From Pseudomonas fluorescens (GTDB lineage: Bacteria; Pseudomonadota; Gammaproteobacteria; Pseudomonadales; Pseudomonadaceae): a stretch of DNA of 64,000 nucleotides. Below are positions 54,612 through 64,000 of the stretch, piece by piece. The stretch's first letter is position 1. Each line of letters opens with the position of its first letter. The notes beneath the pieces are model-generated. The model saw only the letters and a list, made by a program, of their open reading frames with translations. It was not told where the DNA came from and searched no databases. A program made the position numbers and the translations under genes. Location: NCBI RefSeq assembly GCF_902497745.1, contig NZ_CABVHJ010000014.1:44351-108350 (forward strand), written 5' to 3'.

Positions 54612-57600
54612 TCAGATGTTCTGGCGATCCCCCTTCGGATCGAAGAACACTGAAGAAACGATTTCCGCCTCGATCACGCTGCCATCGGCCAGCGGTGCAA
54701 ACACCCGCTCACCGAGACGCTTCAGACCGCCTTTGACCACACCCATGGCAAACGAATAACCGAGGGAGTTGTGCGCATAGCTGGAGGTCACGTGACCGAC
54801 CATGGTCATCGGAATCGTCTGCTTGGTGTTGAACACCAGTTGCGCGCCCTCCGGCAGCCACACGTTCGGATCGATCGGCTTCAGACCGACCAGTTGTTTA
54901 CGCTGATCCTTCACGCAGTCTTCACGGTTCATCCCACGCTGGCCGATCCACGAGAACGGTTTGGTGCGACCGACGCACCAGCCCATGTTCAAGTCGTCCG
55001 GAGTCATCGAGCCGTCCGTATCCTGACCGACGATGATGAAACCCTTTTCGGCACGCAGGACGTGCATGGTTTCGGTGCCGTACGGGGTCAGGTTGTACTG
55101 CTTGCCGGCCTCGACGATTTTCTCCAGCACGCCCATCGCGTAGTCGGCCTGGACGTTGACTTCGTACGACAGCTCACCGGTAAACGAGATGCGGAACACC
55201 CGCGCTGGCACGCCGCCGACCAGACCTTCTTTCCAGGTCATGAACGGGAACGCTTCGTTGCTCAGATCAATGTCGGTCACGGCGCTGAGCAGCTTGCGGC
55301 TGTTCGGCCCGGACAGGGTCATGGTCGCCCAGTGGTCGGTGACGGAGGTGAAGTAAACCTTCATGTCCGGCCATTCGGTCTGGTGGTACAGCTCCAGCCA
55401 CTGCAGCACGCGTGCGGCGCCGCCGGTGGTGGTGGTCATGACGAAATGGTTGTCGGCCAGGCACGCCGTCACACCGTCGTCGAAGACCATGCCGTCTTCT
55501 TTGCACATCAAACCGTAGCGGGCCTTGCCCACGTCGAGTTTGGTCCAGGCGTTGGTGTACACGCGGTTGAGGAACTCGCGGGCATCCGGGCCTTGAATGT
55601 CGATCTTGCCGAGGGTCGAGGCGTCGAGCAGGCCGACGCTGTCGCGCACGGCTTTGCATTCACGCTTCACCGCGGCATGCAGATCTTCGCCGTTTTTCGG
55701 GAAGTACCAAGGACGCTTCCACTGACCGACGTCTTCAAACTCAGCGCCATTCTTCACATGCCAGGCGTGTAGCGCGGTGTGGCGAACCGGTTCGAAGATG
55801 TGCCCACAGTGACGACCGGCCACCGCGCCGAAAGTCACCGGCGTGTAGTTCGGGCGGAACATCGTGGTGCCCATCTGCGGAATTGTCACGTTCAGCGAGC
55901 GGGCGGCAATGGCCAGACCGTTGACGTTGCCGAGCTTGCCCTGATCGGTGCCGAAGCCCAGCGCGGTGTAGCGTTTGACGTGCTCGACCGACTCGAAACC
56001 TTCGCGGGTCGCCAGTTCAATGGCGGCAGCGGTCACGTCGTTTTGCAGGTCGACGAATTGCTTCGGCGCCCGTGCGGTGTTCTTTTCATGCGGCACCTGG
56101 AACAGCGCCAGCGTCGGTTCTTCGTGACGGCTCAGGGCTTTCGGCAACACGCCTTCGACGGTCTGGAAACCGGCTTCAGCGGCAGCGCGCACGCCACCTT
56201 CAAAACCGTCAGCCAGCGAATCGCCGAGACCGTAGACGCCATTGATGCCGCCGACGCACACGCGTTTCTGCGGTGCTTCGCCCGGTACAAAACCGAGGAT
56301 GTCTTCACGCCAGGTCGGTTTGCCACCGAGGTGCGAGGCCAGGTGAACCACCGGGCTGTAACCGCCGGAACTGGCGATCAAATCGCAGTCGAGCCATTCG
56401 CCCGGGCTGGTCACCGAATGGGCTTTGACATCAATCGCGGCAACGCGGGCAGCGGTGACGCGCTTGCTGCCACGGGCTTCGATTACGGCGCTGCCGGTGA
56501 GAATGCGGATGCCTTTGGCGCGGGCTTCTTCCACCAGCGCACCACGCGGATTGCTGCGCGCATCGGCGATGGCCACCACTTGCAGACTGGCATCGAGCCA
56601 ATCCAGTGCCACGCGGTAGGCGTGATCATTGTTGGTGCTGAGGACAAGCTTCTTGCCCGGCGCTACGCCGTAGCGACGCACGTAAGTCGACACCGCACCA
56701 GCGAGCATGTTGCCCGGCACGTCGTTGTTGCCGTAAACCAGCGGACGCTCGCAAGCACCGGTCGCCAGCACGACACGCTTGGCGCGAACACGGTGAATGC
56801 GCTGACGCACCTGACCGATTGGCGCACGGTCGCCGAGGTGATCGGTGAGGCGTTCGTGAATGGTCAGGAAGTTGTGGTCGTGGTAACCGTTGACCGTGGC
56901 GCGCGGCAACAGCAGCACGTCCGGGGTGTTCTTCAGTTCGGTGATGACGCTGGCGACCCAGTCCATCGCCGGTTTGCCGTCGAGGCTTTCGCGGGAATCG
57001 AGCAGGCTACCGCCGAACTCTTCCTGCTCATCGGCAAGAATCACTCGGGCACCGCTGCGCGCAGCGGCCAAGGCAGCGGCGAGACCGGCAGGGCCGGCGC
57101 CGACGATCAGCACGTCGCAGTGCTGGTTCATGTAGTCGTAGGTGTCCGGATCGACCTCGGTCGGCGAACGGCCGAGACCGGCAGCCTTGCGAATGTACTT
57201 CTCGTAAGTCATCCAGAACGATTGCGGGTACATGAAAGTTTTGTAGTAGAAACCCGGCGGCATCAGCTTGCCGCCGACCTTGCCGAGAATGCCCATCATG
57301 TCGTTGTTGACGCTTGGCCAGCCGTTGGTACTGGTCGCGACCAGACCTTGATACAGCGCTTGTTGCGTGGCGCGCACGTTGGGAATCTGGGTGGCTTCGG
57401 TGGCACCGATCTGCAGCACCGCGTTCGGCTCTTCGGCACCGGCAGCAAAGATGCCGCGAGGACGCGAATACTTGAAGCTGCGGCCGATGATGTCGACGCC
57501 GTTGGCGATCAGCGCGGCGGCCAGCGAGTCACCCTCGAAGCCTTTGTAGCTCTGGCCGTTGAAGGTGAAGCTCAGCACTTTGTTGCGGTCGATCCGTCCA

Positions 57601-57629
57601 CCGTTGGACAGGCGATTGGTCTGGCTCAT
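54612..57629 (-). CDS. soxA: SoxA, sarcosine oxidase alpha subunit
   Basis: 1005 residues, standard length. An N-terminal ferredoxin-like part (SFTFNGQSYKGFEGDSLAAAL), an NAD-binding Rossmann domain (DVLIVGAGPAGLAAALAA), and a C-terminal aminomethyltransferase-like domain that receives the C1 unit onto THF. Start MSQTNRLSNGG at 57629 overlaps soxD by 4 bases. Converts sarcosine to glycine, H2O2 and methylene-THF or formaldehyde with SoxB, D, G. Confidence 0.97.
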   Translation of the reverse strand: MSQTNRLSNGGRIDRNKVLSFTFNGQSYKGFEGDSLAAALIANGVDIIGRSFKYSRPRGIFAAGAEEPNAVLQIGATEATQIPNVRATQQALYQGLVATSTNGWPSVNNDMMGILGKVGGKLMPPGFYYKTFMYPQSFWMTYEKYIRKAAGLGRSPTEVDPDTYDYMNQHCDVLIVGAGPAGLAAALAAARSGARVILADEQEEFGGSLLDSRESLDGKPAMDWVASVITELKNTPDVLLLPRATVNGYHDHNFLTIHERLTDHLGDRAPIGQVRQRIHRVRAKRVVLATGACERPLVYGNNDVPGNMLAGAVSTYVRRYGVAPGKKLVLSTNNDHAYRVALDWLDASLQVVAIADARSNPRGALVEEARAKGIRILTGSAVIEARGSKRVTAARVAAIDVKAHSVTSPGEWLDCDLIASSGGYSPVVHLASHLGGKPTWREDILGFVPGEAPQKRVCVGGINGVYGLGDSLADGFEGGVRAAAEAGFQTVEGVLPKALSRHEEPTLALFQVPHEKNTARAPKQFVDLQNDVTAAAIELATREGFESVEHVKRYTALGFGTDQGKLGNVNGLAIAARSLNVTIPQMGTTMFRPNYTPVTFGAVAGRHCGHIFEPVRHTALHAWHVKNGAEFEDVGQWKRPWYFPKNGEDLHAAVKRECKAVRDSVGLLDASTLGKIDIQGPDAREFLNRVYTNAWTKLDVGKARYGLMCKEDGMVFDDGVTACLADNHFVMTTTTGGAARVLQWLELYHQTEWPDMKVYFTSVTDHWATMTLSGPNSRKLLSAVTDIDLSNEAFPFMTWKEGLVGGVPARVFRISFTGELSYEVNVQADYAMGVLEKIVEAGKQYNLTPYGTETMHVLRAEKGFIIVGQDTDGSMTPDDLNMGWCVGRTKPFSWIGQRGMNREDCVKDQRKQLVGLKPIDPNVWLPEGAQLVFNTKQTIPMTMVGHVTSSYAHNSLGYSFAMGVVKGGLKRLGERVFAPLADGSVIEAEIVSSVFFDPKGDRQNI

Positions 57630-57955
57630 ACCTTCTCTCCCAGCGCCGTCGTGGCTGTTTTCGCAGTGCCAGCCTTGTCGGTGAATTGTGGCTTCTCGCC
57701 GATCTTGTAGCTCTCGAGAATCTCGTAGGTCACGGTGTCGCGGGTGACGTTGAAGTACTGACGGCAACCGGCGACGTGATCCCACAGCTCGTGGTGCAGA
57801 CCGCGCGGGTTATCGCGGAAGAACATGTAGTCGCCCCACTCCTCGTCGGTGCAGGCGCCTGGATCGAGCGGACGCGGAATGTGCGCCTGACCGGATGCGT
57901 GGAATTCCTCTTCGGAGCGCAGTTCGCCGCAGTGAGGACAGAAGATATGCAACAT
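57626..57955 (-). CDS. soxD: SoxD, sarcosine oxidase delta subunit
   Basis: 109 residues with a zinc-binding N-terminus (MLHIFCPHCGELRSEEEF) and a later Cys/His pair (ELWDHVAGCRQYF). Structural subunit of sarcosine oxidase. 4-base overlap with soxA and 14 bases after soxB. Confidence 0.95.
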   Translation of the reverse strand: MLHIFCPHCGELRSEEEFHASGQAHIPRPLDPGACTDEEWGDYMFFRDNPRGLHHELWDHVAGCRQYFNVTRDTVTYEILESYKIGEKPQFTDKAGTAKTATTALGEKV

Positions 57956-57969
57956 GGGGATTTCTCCTG

Positions 57970-59220
57970 TTAGTGGGCAACCGCAGCAGCGCCGTGTTCA
58001 TCGATCAACGCACCGTTGTGGAAACGGTCGATGGAGAAAGGTGCGGCCAACGGGTGCATTTCACCCTTGGCCAGACTCGCGGCAAACACGTTGCCCGAGC
58101 CAGGAGTTGCCTTGAAGCCACCGGTGCCCCAACCGCAGTTGAAGAACATGTTCGGTACCGGAGTTTTCGAAATGATCGGGCAAGCGTCCGGGGTGGTGTC
58201 GACGATGCCGCCCCACTGACGGTTCATGCGCACGCGGGACAACACCGGAAACATCTCGACGATGGCCTGAATGGTGTGCTCGATCACCGGGTACGAACCG
58301 CGCTGGCCGTAGCCGTTGTAGCCGTCGATACCGGCGCCGATCACCAGGTCACCCTTGTCGGACTGGCTGATGTAACCGTGCACGGCGTTGGACATGATCA
58401 CGCTGTCGATAATCGGCTTGATCGGCTCGGACACCAGCGCTTGCAGCGGGTGGGATTCGATCGGCAGACGGAAACCGGCGAGTTTGGCCATGTGCCCGGA
58501 GTTACCGGCCGTGACCACACCAACGCGTTTGGCGCCGATGAAACCCTTGTTGGTTTCAACACCGATGCACACGCCGTTTTCCTTGCGGAAACCGATCACT
58601 TCGGTCTGCTGGATCAAGTCCACGCCCAAGGCATCGGCGGCACGGGCAAAGCCCCAGGCCACGGCATCGTGACGGGCGACGCCGCCGCGACGCTGAACGG
58701 TCGCGCCCATCACCGGGTAGCGAGTGTTTTTCGAGCAGTCGAGGTACGGAATCTCGTCAGCGACTTGCTTGGCGTTGAGCAGTTCACCATCGACGCCGTT
58801 GAGGCGATTGGCGCTGACCCGACGCTCGGAATCACGGATGTCCTGCAGGGTGTGGCACAGGTTGTAGACGCCACGCTGGGAGAACATCACGTTGTAGTTC
58901 AAGTCCTGCGACAGGCCTTCCCACAATTTCATCGCGTGTTCGTAGAGGTGCGCCGACTCGTCCCACAGGTAGTTGGAGCGCACGATGGTGGTGTTGCGCG
59001 CGGTGTTACCGCCGCCCAGCCAGCCCTTCTCGACCACGGCAACATTGGTGATGCCGTGTTCTTTCGCCAAGTAATAAGCAGTCGCCAGGCCGTGCCCGCC
59101 GCCGCCGACGATGACCACGTCGTAGACCTTCTTCGGCGTCGGCGTGCGCCACATGCGCTGCCAGTTTTCGTGGTGGCTGAGGGAGTGTTTGAAGAGGCCG
59201 AAGCCCGAATAGCGTTGCAT
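57970..59220 (-). CDS. soxB: SoxB, sarcosine oxidase beta subunit
   Basis: 416 residues. FAD-binding DVVIVGGGGHGLATAYYL near residue 34; the flavin-attachment and substrate region around GGGNTARNTTIVRSNY is intact; the C-terminal NCGWGTGGFKATPGSG is the DAO-family signature. It carries the substrate-oxidising flavin. Placed 20 bases after glyA. Confidence 0.97.
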   Translation of the reverse strand: MQRYSGFGLFKHSLSHHENWQRMWRTPTPKKVYDVVIVGGGGHGLATAYYLAKEHGITNVAVVEKGWLGGGNTARNTTIVRSNYLWDESAHLYEHAMKLWEGLSQDLNYNVMFSQRGVYNLCHTLQDIRDSERRVSANRLNGVDGELLNAKQVADEIPYLDCSKNTRYPVMGATVQRRGGVARHDAVAWGFARAADALGVDLIQQTEVIGFRKENGVCIGVETNKGFIGAKRVGVVTAGNSGHMAKLAGFRLPIESHPLQALVSEPIKPIIDSVIMSNAVHGYISQSDKGDLVIGAGIDGYNGYGQRGSYPVIEHTIQAIVEMFPVLSRVRMNRQWGGIVDTTPDACPIISKTPVPNMFFNCGWGTGGFKATPGSGNVFAASLAKGEMHPLAAPFSIDRFHNGALIDEHGAAAVAH

Positions 59221-59240
59221 AGTCAGTTACTCCAGAACAC

Positions 59241-60494
<1,254 letters not shown>

Positions 60495-60675
60495 CGCGTC
60501 TCTCCCAGCGGCATCTGTGCGCCATTCGTCTCGGTAAGGCACTGGCATTGAAGGCAGTGCCCTTTGATGCCGATGGTATGACCGGCGCAGACAGCTCAAA
60601 TGCCTGCGCGCGCCACGCAAAGGTGCGTTTACGACATGGCTGGAAATGCTCTCTTCGAAACGCCGCAGATCCCCT

Positions 60676-60763
60676 GTGGGAGCGAGCCTGCTCGCGAAAG
60701 CGCTCTGTCAGCCAACTTCTATGTTGGAGGTGCCGGCCTCTTCGCGAGCAGGCTCGGTCCCAC
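60676..60763. repeat. REP doublet 13
   Basis: GTGGGAGCGAGC arm first, CT/AG subtype; the right arm has one base change (GGCTCGGTCCCAC). It ends 5 bases before the traX stop. Confidence 0.9.
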
Positions 60764-60768
60764 AGGGG

Positions 60769-61479
60769 TCAGGTGTATGCCATGCGGATGGCGAGCAGCA
60801 GGAGGAAATGTGCGGGATAGAGGGCGTAGGCCCAGCGCCGCATCGGCGGTGGCTGGATATATCGTGAATGTCGCAACAGGAACATTCCCAGCGCTGGCGC
60901 AAACAGACAGGTGGCAATACCAAGAATGGCGACGCTGCTACCGAACCTTGCCGAGTCGTAAAGCACTTGCCACTGATTCGCTGCGAGGCATATCAAACCC
61001 GGCAGCAAGCTGAAATACCACGGACGGCGAAACACCAGCAGCATCGCCAACGGCAGCAACACCCCGAAGAAACCAAACATCAGTCGTTCCGGAAACATGG
61101 CGGCCAGCACCAGCGCAGCAACGCCCAGCAATCGCGACATGATCGTTGGATCCTGCCACCCCCGCGCCACCAACAAGCCCAGCGCCAGTGTCGGCATCAC
61201 ATTCAACGTGTCGGGCTCTGGAATGTACAACCGATACGGAATCTCACTGACAGCACTGAACAGCAACAACCAGCCCAGATACCGCCATTCCATCCTCCGC
61301 GAACCATCACGCGCCAGATTCGCCGCCATCGCCAGACAAAACCACGGAAACGCCAACCGCCCCGGCACGTACAGCCAATCGGCGGAGAAACCGACATATC
61401 GCAGGTGATCGAGCAACATGCTCAGCAGCGCCAGCCACTTGAGCAGATCCAGCGCGCCGTCGCGTTTGCTCAGGTGCAT
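60769..61479 (-). CDS. TraX-family membrane protein
   Basis: 236 residues with about seven hydrophobic helices. The start (RDGALDLLKWLALLSMLLDH) and WRYLGWLLLFSAVSEIPYR are TraX hallmarks. TraX of F acetylates pilin, but chromosomal members occur widely with no plasmid genes near; none is here. Acyltransferase activity is inference. I begin at MHLSKRDGALD. Confidence 0.85.
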   Translation of the reverse strand: MHLSKRDGALDLLKWLALLSMLLDHLRYVGFSADWLYVPGRLAFPWFCLAMAANLARDGSRRMEWRYLGWLLLFSAVSEIPYRLYIPEPDTLNVMPTLALGLLVARGWQDPTIMSRLLGVAALVLAAMFPERLMFGFFGVLLPLAMLLVFRRPWYFSLLPGLICLAANQWQVLYDSARFGSSVAILGIATCLFAPALGMFLLRHSRYIQPPPMRRWAYALYPAHFLLLLAIRMAYT

Positions 61480-61605
61480 AATCGTCCTACAAACTGGTAA
61501 TTTCCTGAATGTGACATCCCGTGTGCTCCCCGGAAGATCTTCGGTAAAGTGCGCACCATCATTGACCACGAGCCTTCACAAGAGTCTCGACCACGGAAGC
61601 CGGCC

Positions 61606-62646
61606 ATGACCGACAAGAGCCAACAATTCGCCAGCGACAACTATTCCGGTATCTGCCCTGAAGCCTGGGCTGCAATGGAACAGGCCAACCACGGCCACCA
61701 ACGCGCGTATGGCGACGATGAATGGACCGCGCGCGCGTCCGACCATTTCCGCCAGTTGTTCGAAACCGACTGCGAAGTGTTCTTCGCCTTCAACGGCACC
61801 GCCGCCAACTCGTTGGCCCTGTCGTCGCTGTGCCAGAGTTACCACAGCGTGATCTGCTCGGAAACCGCCCACGTCGAAACCGACGAATGCGGCGCCCCGG
61901 AATTCTTCTCCAACGGCTCGAAACTGCTGATCGCCGGCACTGAAAACGGCAAGATCACCCCGCAGTCGATCCGCGAAGTCGCGCTCAAGCGCCAGGACAT
62001 CCACTACCCGAAACCGCGCGTCGTAACTCTGACCCAAGCCACAGAAGTCGGCAGCGTCTACACCCCGGAAGAAGTCCGCGCCATCAGCGCCACTTGCAAA
62101 GAGCTGGGCCTGCACCTGCACATGGACGGCGCGCGCTTCTCCAACGCCTGCGCATTCCTCGGCTGCTCACCAGCCGATCTGACCTGGAAGGCCGGTGTTG
62201 ATGTGCTGTGCTTTGGCGGCACCAAGAACGGCATGGCCGTGGGTGAAGCGATCCTGTTCTTCAACCACAAACTGGCCGAAGACTTCGATTACCGCTGCAA
62301 ACAGGCCGGGCAACTGGCGTCGAAAATGCGTTTCCTGTCGGCGCCGTGGGTCGGCATCCTCGAAAACGACGCCTGGCTCAAATACGCCCGCCACGCCAAC
62401 CACTGCGCGCAACTGCTGGCCGAACTGGTCAGCGACATTCCCGGCGTCGAACTGATGTTCCCGGTCCAGGCCAACGGCGTGTTCCTGCAACTGTCGGAAC
62501 CGGCCATCGCCGCGCTGACCGCGAAGAACTGGCGCTTCTACACCTTCATCGGCAAGGGCGGCGCACGCTTCATGTGCTCCTGGGACACCGAAGAAGAACG
62601 CGTCCGCGAACTGGCCCGCGACATCCGCGAAGTCATGTCAGCCTGA
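61606..62646 (+). CDS. ltaE: Low-specificity L-threonine aldolase
   Basis: 346 residues. PLP-dependent, with the lysine in DVLCFGGTKNGMAVGEA and the AFNGTAANSLAL phosphate site. Cleaves threonine or allo-threonine to glycine and acetaldehyde, fitting the glycine genes on the opposite strand. Start MTDKSQQFASDNYSG chosen for conservation. Confidence 0.95.
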   Translation: MTDKSQQFASDNYSGICPEAWAAMEQANHGHQRAYGDDEWTARASDHFRQLFETDCEVFFAFNGTAANSLALSSLCQSYHSVICSETAHVETDECGAPEFFSNGSKLLIAGTENGKITPQSIREVALKRQDIHYPKPRVVTLTQATEVGSVYTPEEVRAISATCKELGLHLHMDGARFSNACAFLGCSPADLTWKAGVDVLCFGGTKNGMAVGEAILFFNHKLAEDFDYRCKQAGQLASKMRFLSAPWVGILENDAWLKYARHANHCAQLLAELVSDIPGVELMFPVQANGVFLQLSEPAIAALTAKNWRFYTFIGKGGARFMCSWDTEEERVRELARDIREVMSA

Positions 62647-62660
62647 CCCCCCCTGCACTG

Positions 62661-62793
62661 ATCGTTCCCACGCTCCGCGTGGGAATGCCTCCCGGGACGC
62701 TCCGCGTTCCAGCCTCACCACTGTCGACATGCTTAACACCGCTATGACGCGGAGCGTCGACGGCTGCATTCCCATGCAGAGCGTGGGAACGAT
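62661..62793. repeat. Third short inverted-repeat family (GTTCCCACGCTCCGCGTGGGAA)
   Basis: ATCGTTCCCACGCTCC on the left and GAGCGTGGGAACGAT on the right, each with its own inner hairpin. One copy in the window. Confidence 0.8.
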
Positions 62794-62880
62794 CAATGGT
62801 GGAGACAGTGTTGCTGATCTGCTTGGTCTACATTGTCTGTCGAGCCCTCCGCTCACATAACAATAAGCAGGAGCATCGGC

Positions 62881-63705
62881 ATGTCGTTACAAGGCAAAAC
62901 CCTGTTCATCACCGGCGCCAGCCGTGGCATTGGTCGTGAGATTGCGCTGCGTGCCGCGAGGGATGGGGCCAACATCGTCATCGCAGCCAAGAGCGCCGAA
63001 CCCCACGCCAAATTGCCCGGCACCATCCACAGCGTCGCGGCGGAAGTCGAGGCGGCGGGCGGAAAGGCTCTGGCCCTGCAAGTGGATGTGCGTGATGAAG
63101 AGGCTGTGCGCAAAGCGCTCGCGCAGGCCAATGAACATTTCGGCGCGATCGATGCACTGGTGAACAACGCCGGGGCGATCAAGCTCACGGGTGTGCAACA
63201 CATCGAACTCAAGCGTTTCGACCTGATGCACCAGATCAATACCCGTGCGGTGCTGCTGTGCAGTCAGGCTGCCCTGCCGTATTTGAAGAAGTCCGCCGGG
63301 CACATTCTCAATCTGTCACCGCCGCTGAATCTGGCGAGCAAGTGGTTTGCGCAATTCAGCCCGTACACGGTGACCAAGTACGGCATGAGCATGCTGACGC
63401 TGGGGATGAGTGAGGAATTTGCCGGTTACGGGATCAGCGTCAACTCACTGTGGCCGCAAACGATGATTGCCACGGCGGCGATTGAATTTCAGCTGGGTAA
63501 TCGGGAGTCGTTCAAGCAGGCGCGTCTGCCTTCGATCATGGCGGATGCGGCGCATGTGATTCTGGATAGCCGCGGACGGCAGATTACCGGGCGGCTGTTG
63601 ATTGATGAGGAGATTCTGCGGGAGAGCGGCGTGACTGAGTTCGATCAATATCGCTTTGATCGAGAAAGCGACGCGGCACTAATGCCGGATTTGTTCGTTG
63701 ACTGA
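62881..63705 (+). CDS. Short-chain dehydrogenase/reductase
   Basis: 274 residues. Cofactor motif TGASRGIG (near residue 13), NNAG (about 99), catalytic Ser in NLSPP and Tyr/Lys in YTVTKYG. Similar to HSDL2-type reductases (VDVRDEEAVRKAL, LWPQTMIATAA), often linked to fatty-acid metabolism; substrate unknown. Start at 62881 has AGGAG upstream. Confidence 0.9.
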   Translation: MSLQGKTLFITGASRGIGREIALRAARDGANIVIAAKSAEPHAKLPGTIHSVAAEVEAAGGKALALQVDVRDEEAVRKALAQANEHFGAIDALVNNAGAIKLTGVQHIELKRFDLMHQINTRAVLLCSQAALPYLKKSAGHILNLSPPLNLASKWFAQFSPYTVTKYGMSMLTLGMSEEFAGYGISVNSLWPQTMIATAAIEFQLGNRESFKQARLPSIMADAAHVILDSRGRQITGRLLIDEEILRESGVTEFDQYRFDRESDAALMPDLFVD

Positions 63706-63709
63706 AAAG

Positions 63710-64000
63710 CCCCTCACCCTAGCCCTCTCCCGGAGGGAGAGGGGACTGATTGGGGGATATTTGAGAATTACGCCGACGTGAAACTGCTGTACCGAATCCA
63801 TAGTCGACTCGATATCTCAAGTCGGTGCACCGCGTGAGAACAACTCGGTCAGTCCCCTCTCCAACAGGGAGAAGGGACTGATTGGGGGATGCTCAAGGAG
63901 TACGCCGACCTGAAACTGCTTTGCCGAATCCATAATCGATAAGGTCGTTCAGGTCGATGTACAACCCTAGACAACTCGGTCGGCCCCCTCTCCCTCTGGG
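63710..64000. repeat. CCCTCACCC-type long inverted repeat, copy E, expanded and cut by the window end
   Basis: CCCCTCACCCTAGCCCTCTC arm at the left. GGGACTGATTGGGGGAT occurs twice, 132 bases apart (63742 and 63874), so the interior is duplicated. The outer right arm lies beyond the window. Confidence 0.8.

Noticed and set aside
60769..61479. TraX homologue as a sign of a conjugative element
   Set aside because: No other transfer, relaxase or integrase genes in the window; chromosomal TraX-like genes are common.

Overview
The window reads as chromosome of a fluorescent Pseudomonas (P. fluorescens group). Reasons: high-GC coding with Pseudomonas codon habits; the pqqFABCDE order followed by an S9 peptidase; a bioBFHCD run next to three ~600-residue acyl-CoA dehydrogenases; the glyA-soxBDAG-purU-fdhA sarcosine block; and many copies of a Pseudomonas-type REP doublet between genes. 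Almost all of it is ordinary core metabolism. The accessory signal is concentrated near 49.9-51.4 kb and in the repeats.

Layout. 1-9.7 kb: PQQ cofactor cluster (pqqF fragment, 24-codon pqqA, pqqB, C, D, E, an S9 peptidase), then a Pmp3-type membrane peptide, a class III aminotransferase and a divergent LysR regulator. 9.8-17.6 kb: three paralogous acyl-CoA dehydrogenases with a membrane GGDEF gene between two of them, a small flagellar-rod-like protein, and a PsrA-like operator in front of the first dehydrogenase. 17.7-23.1 kb: biotin genes bioB-F-H-C-D, with a BirA-like box overlapping the divergent comF gene. 23.3-29.0 kb: ModE-type regulator, Tat-exported PhoX phosphatase, SrkA kinase, RarD transporter, GcvR-like ACT protein. 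29.5-35.4 kb: malate synthase G, a receiver-only response regulator, and a cNMP/CBS/DUF294 protein translationally coupled to a DEDDh exonuclease.

35.7-41.3 kb: iron cell-surface-signalling set (FecI-like sigma, FecR-like anti-sigma, TonB receptor with an STN domain, PepSY protein, small membrane protein). 41.5-49.8 kb: GST, creBCD, a retropepsin-like protease, a YihG-type acyltransferase, a DUF2780 protein and a second ECF sigma/anti-sigma pair. 49.9-51.4 kb: AT-rich island with two small secreted paralogues of unknown function. 51.4-60.5 kb: sarcosine and one-carbon catabolism (glyA, soxB, D, A, G, purU, fdhA). 60.8-63.7 kb: TraX-like protein, threonine aldolase and an SDR.

How the genes work together: sarcosine oxidase makes glycine plus a C1 unit; GlyA, PurU and FdhA process the glycine, formyl-THF and formaldehyde. 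PQQ serves periplasmic dehydrogenases. The acyl-CoA dehydrogenases and malate synthase G connect fatty-acid or glycolate carbon to central metabolism. Thirteen REP doublets and five copies of a second, longer inverted-repeat family punctuate gene ends, several of them inside operons. I saw no tRNA, rRNA, CRISPR array, prophage or insertion sequence. I did not find a clearly new multi-gene system; the best candidates for new biology are the secreted paralogue pair, the REP arm concordance, and the regulatory boxes listed under findings.
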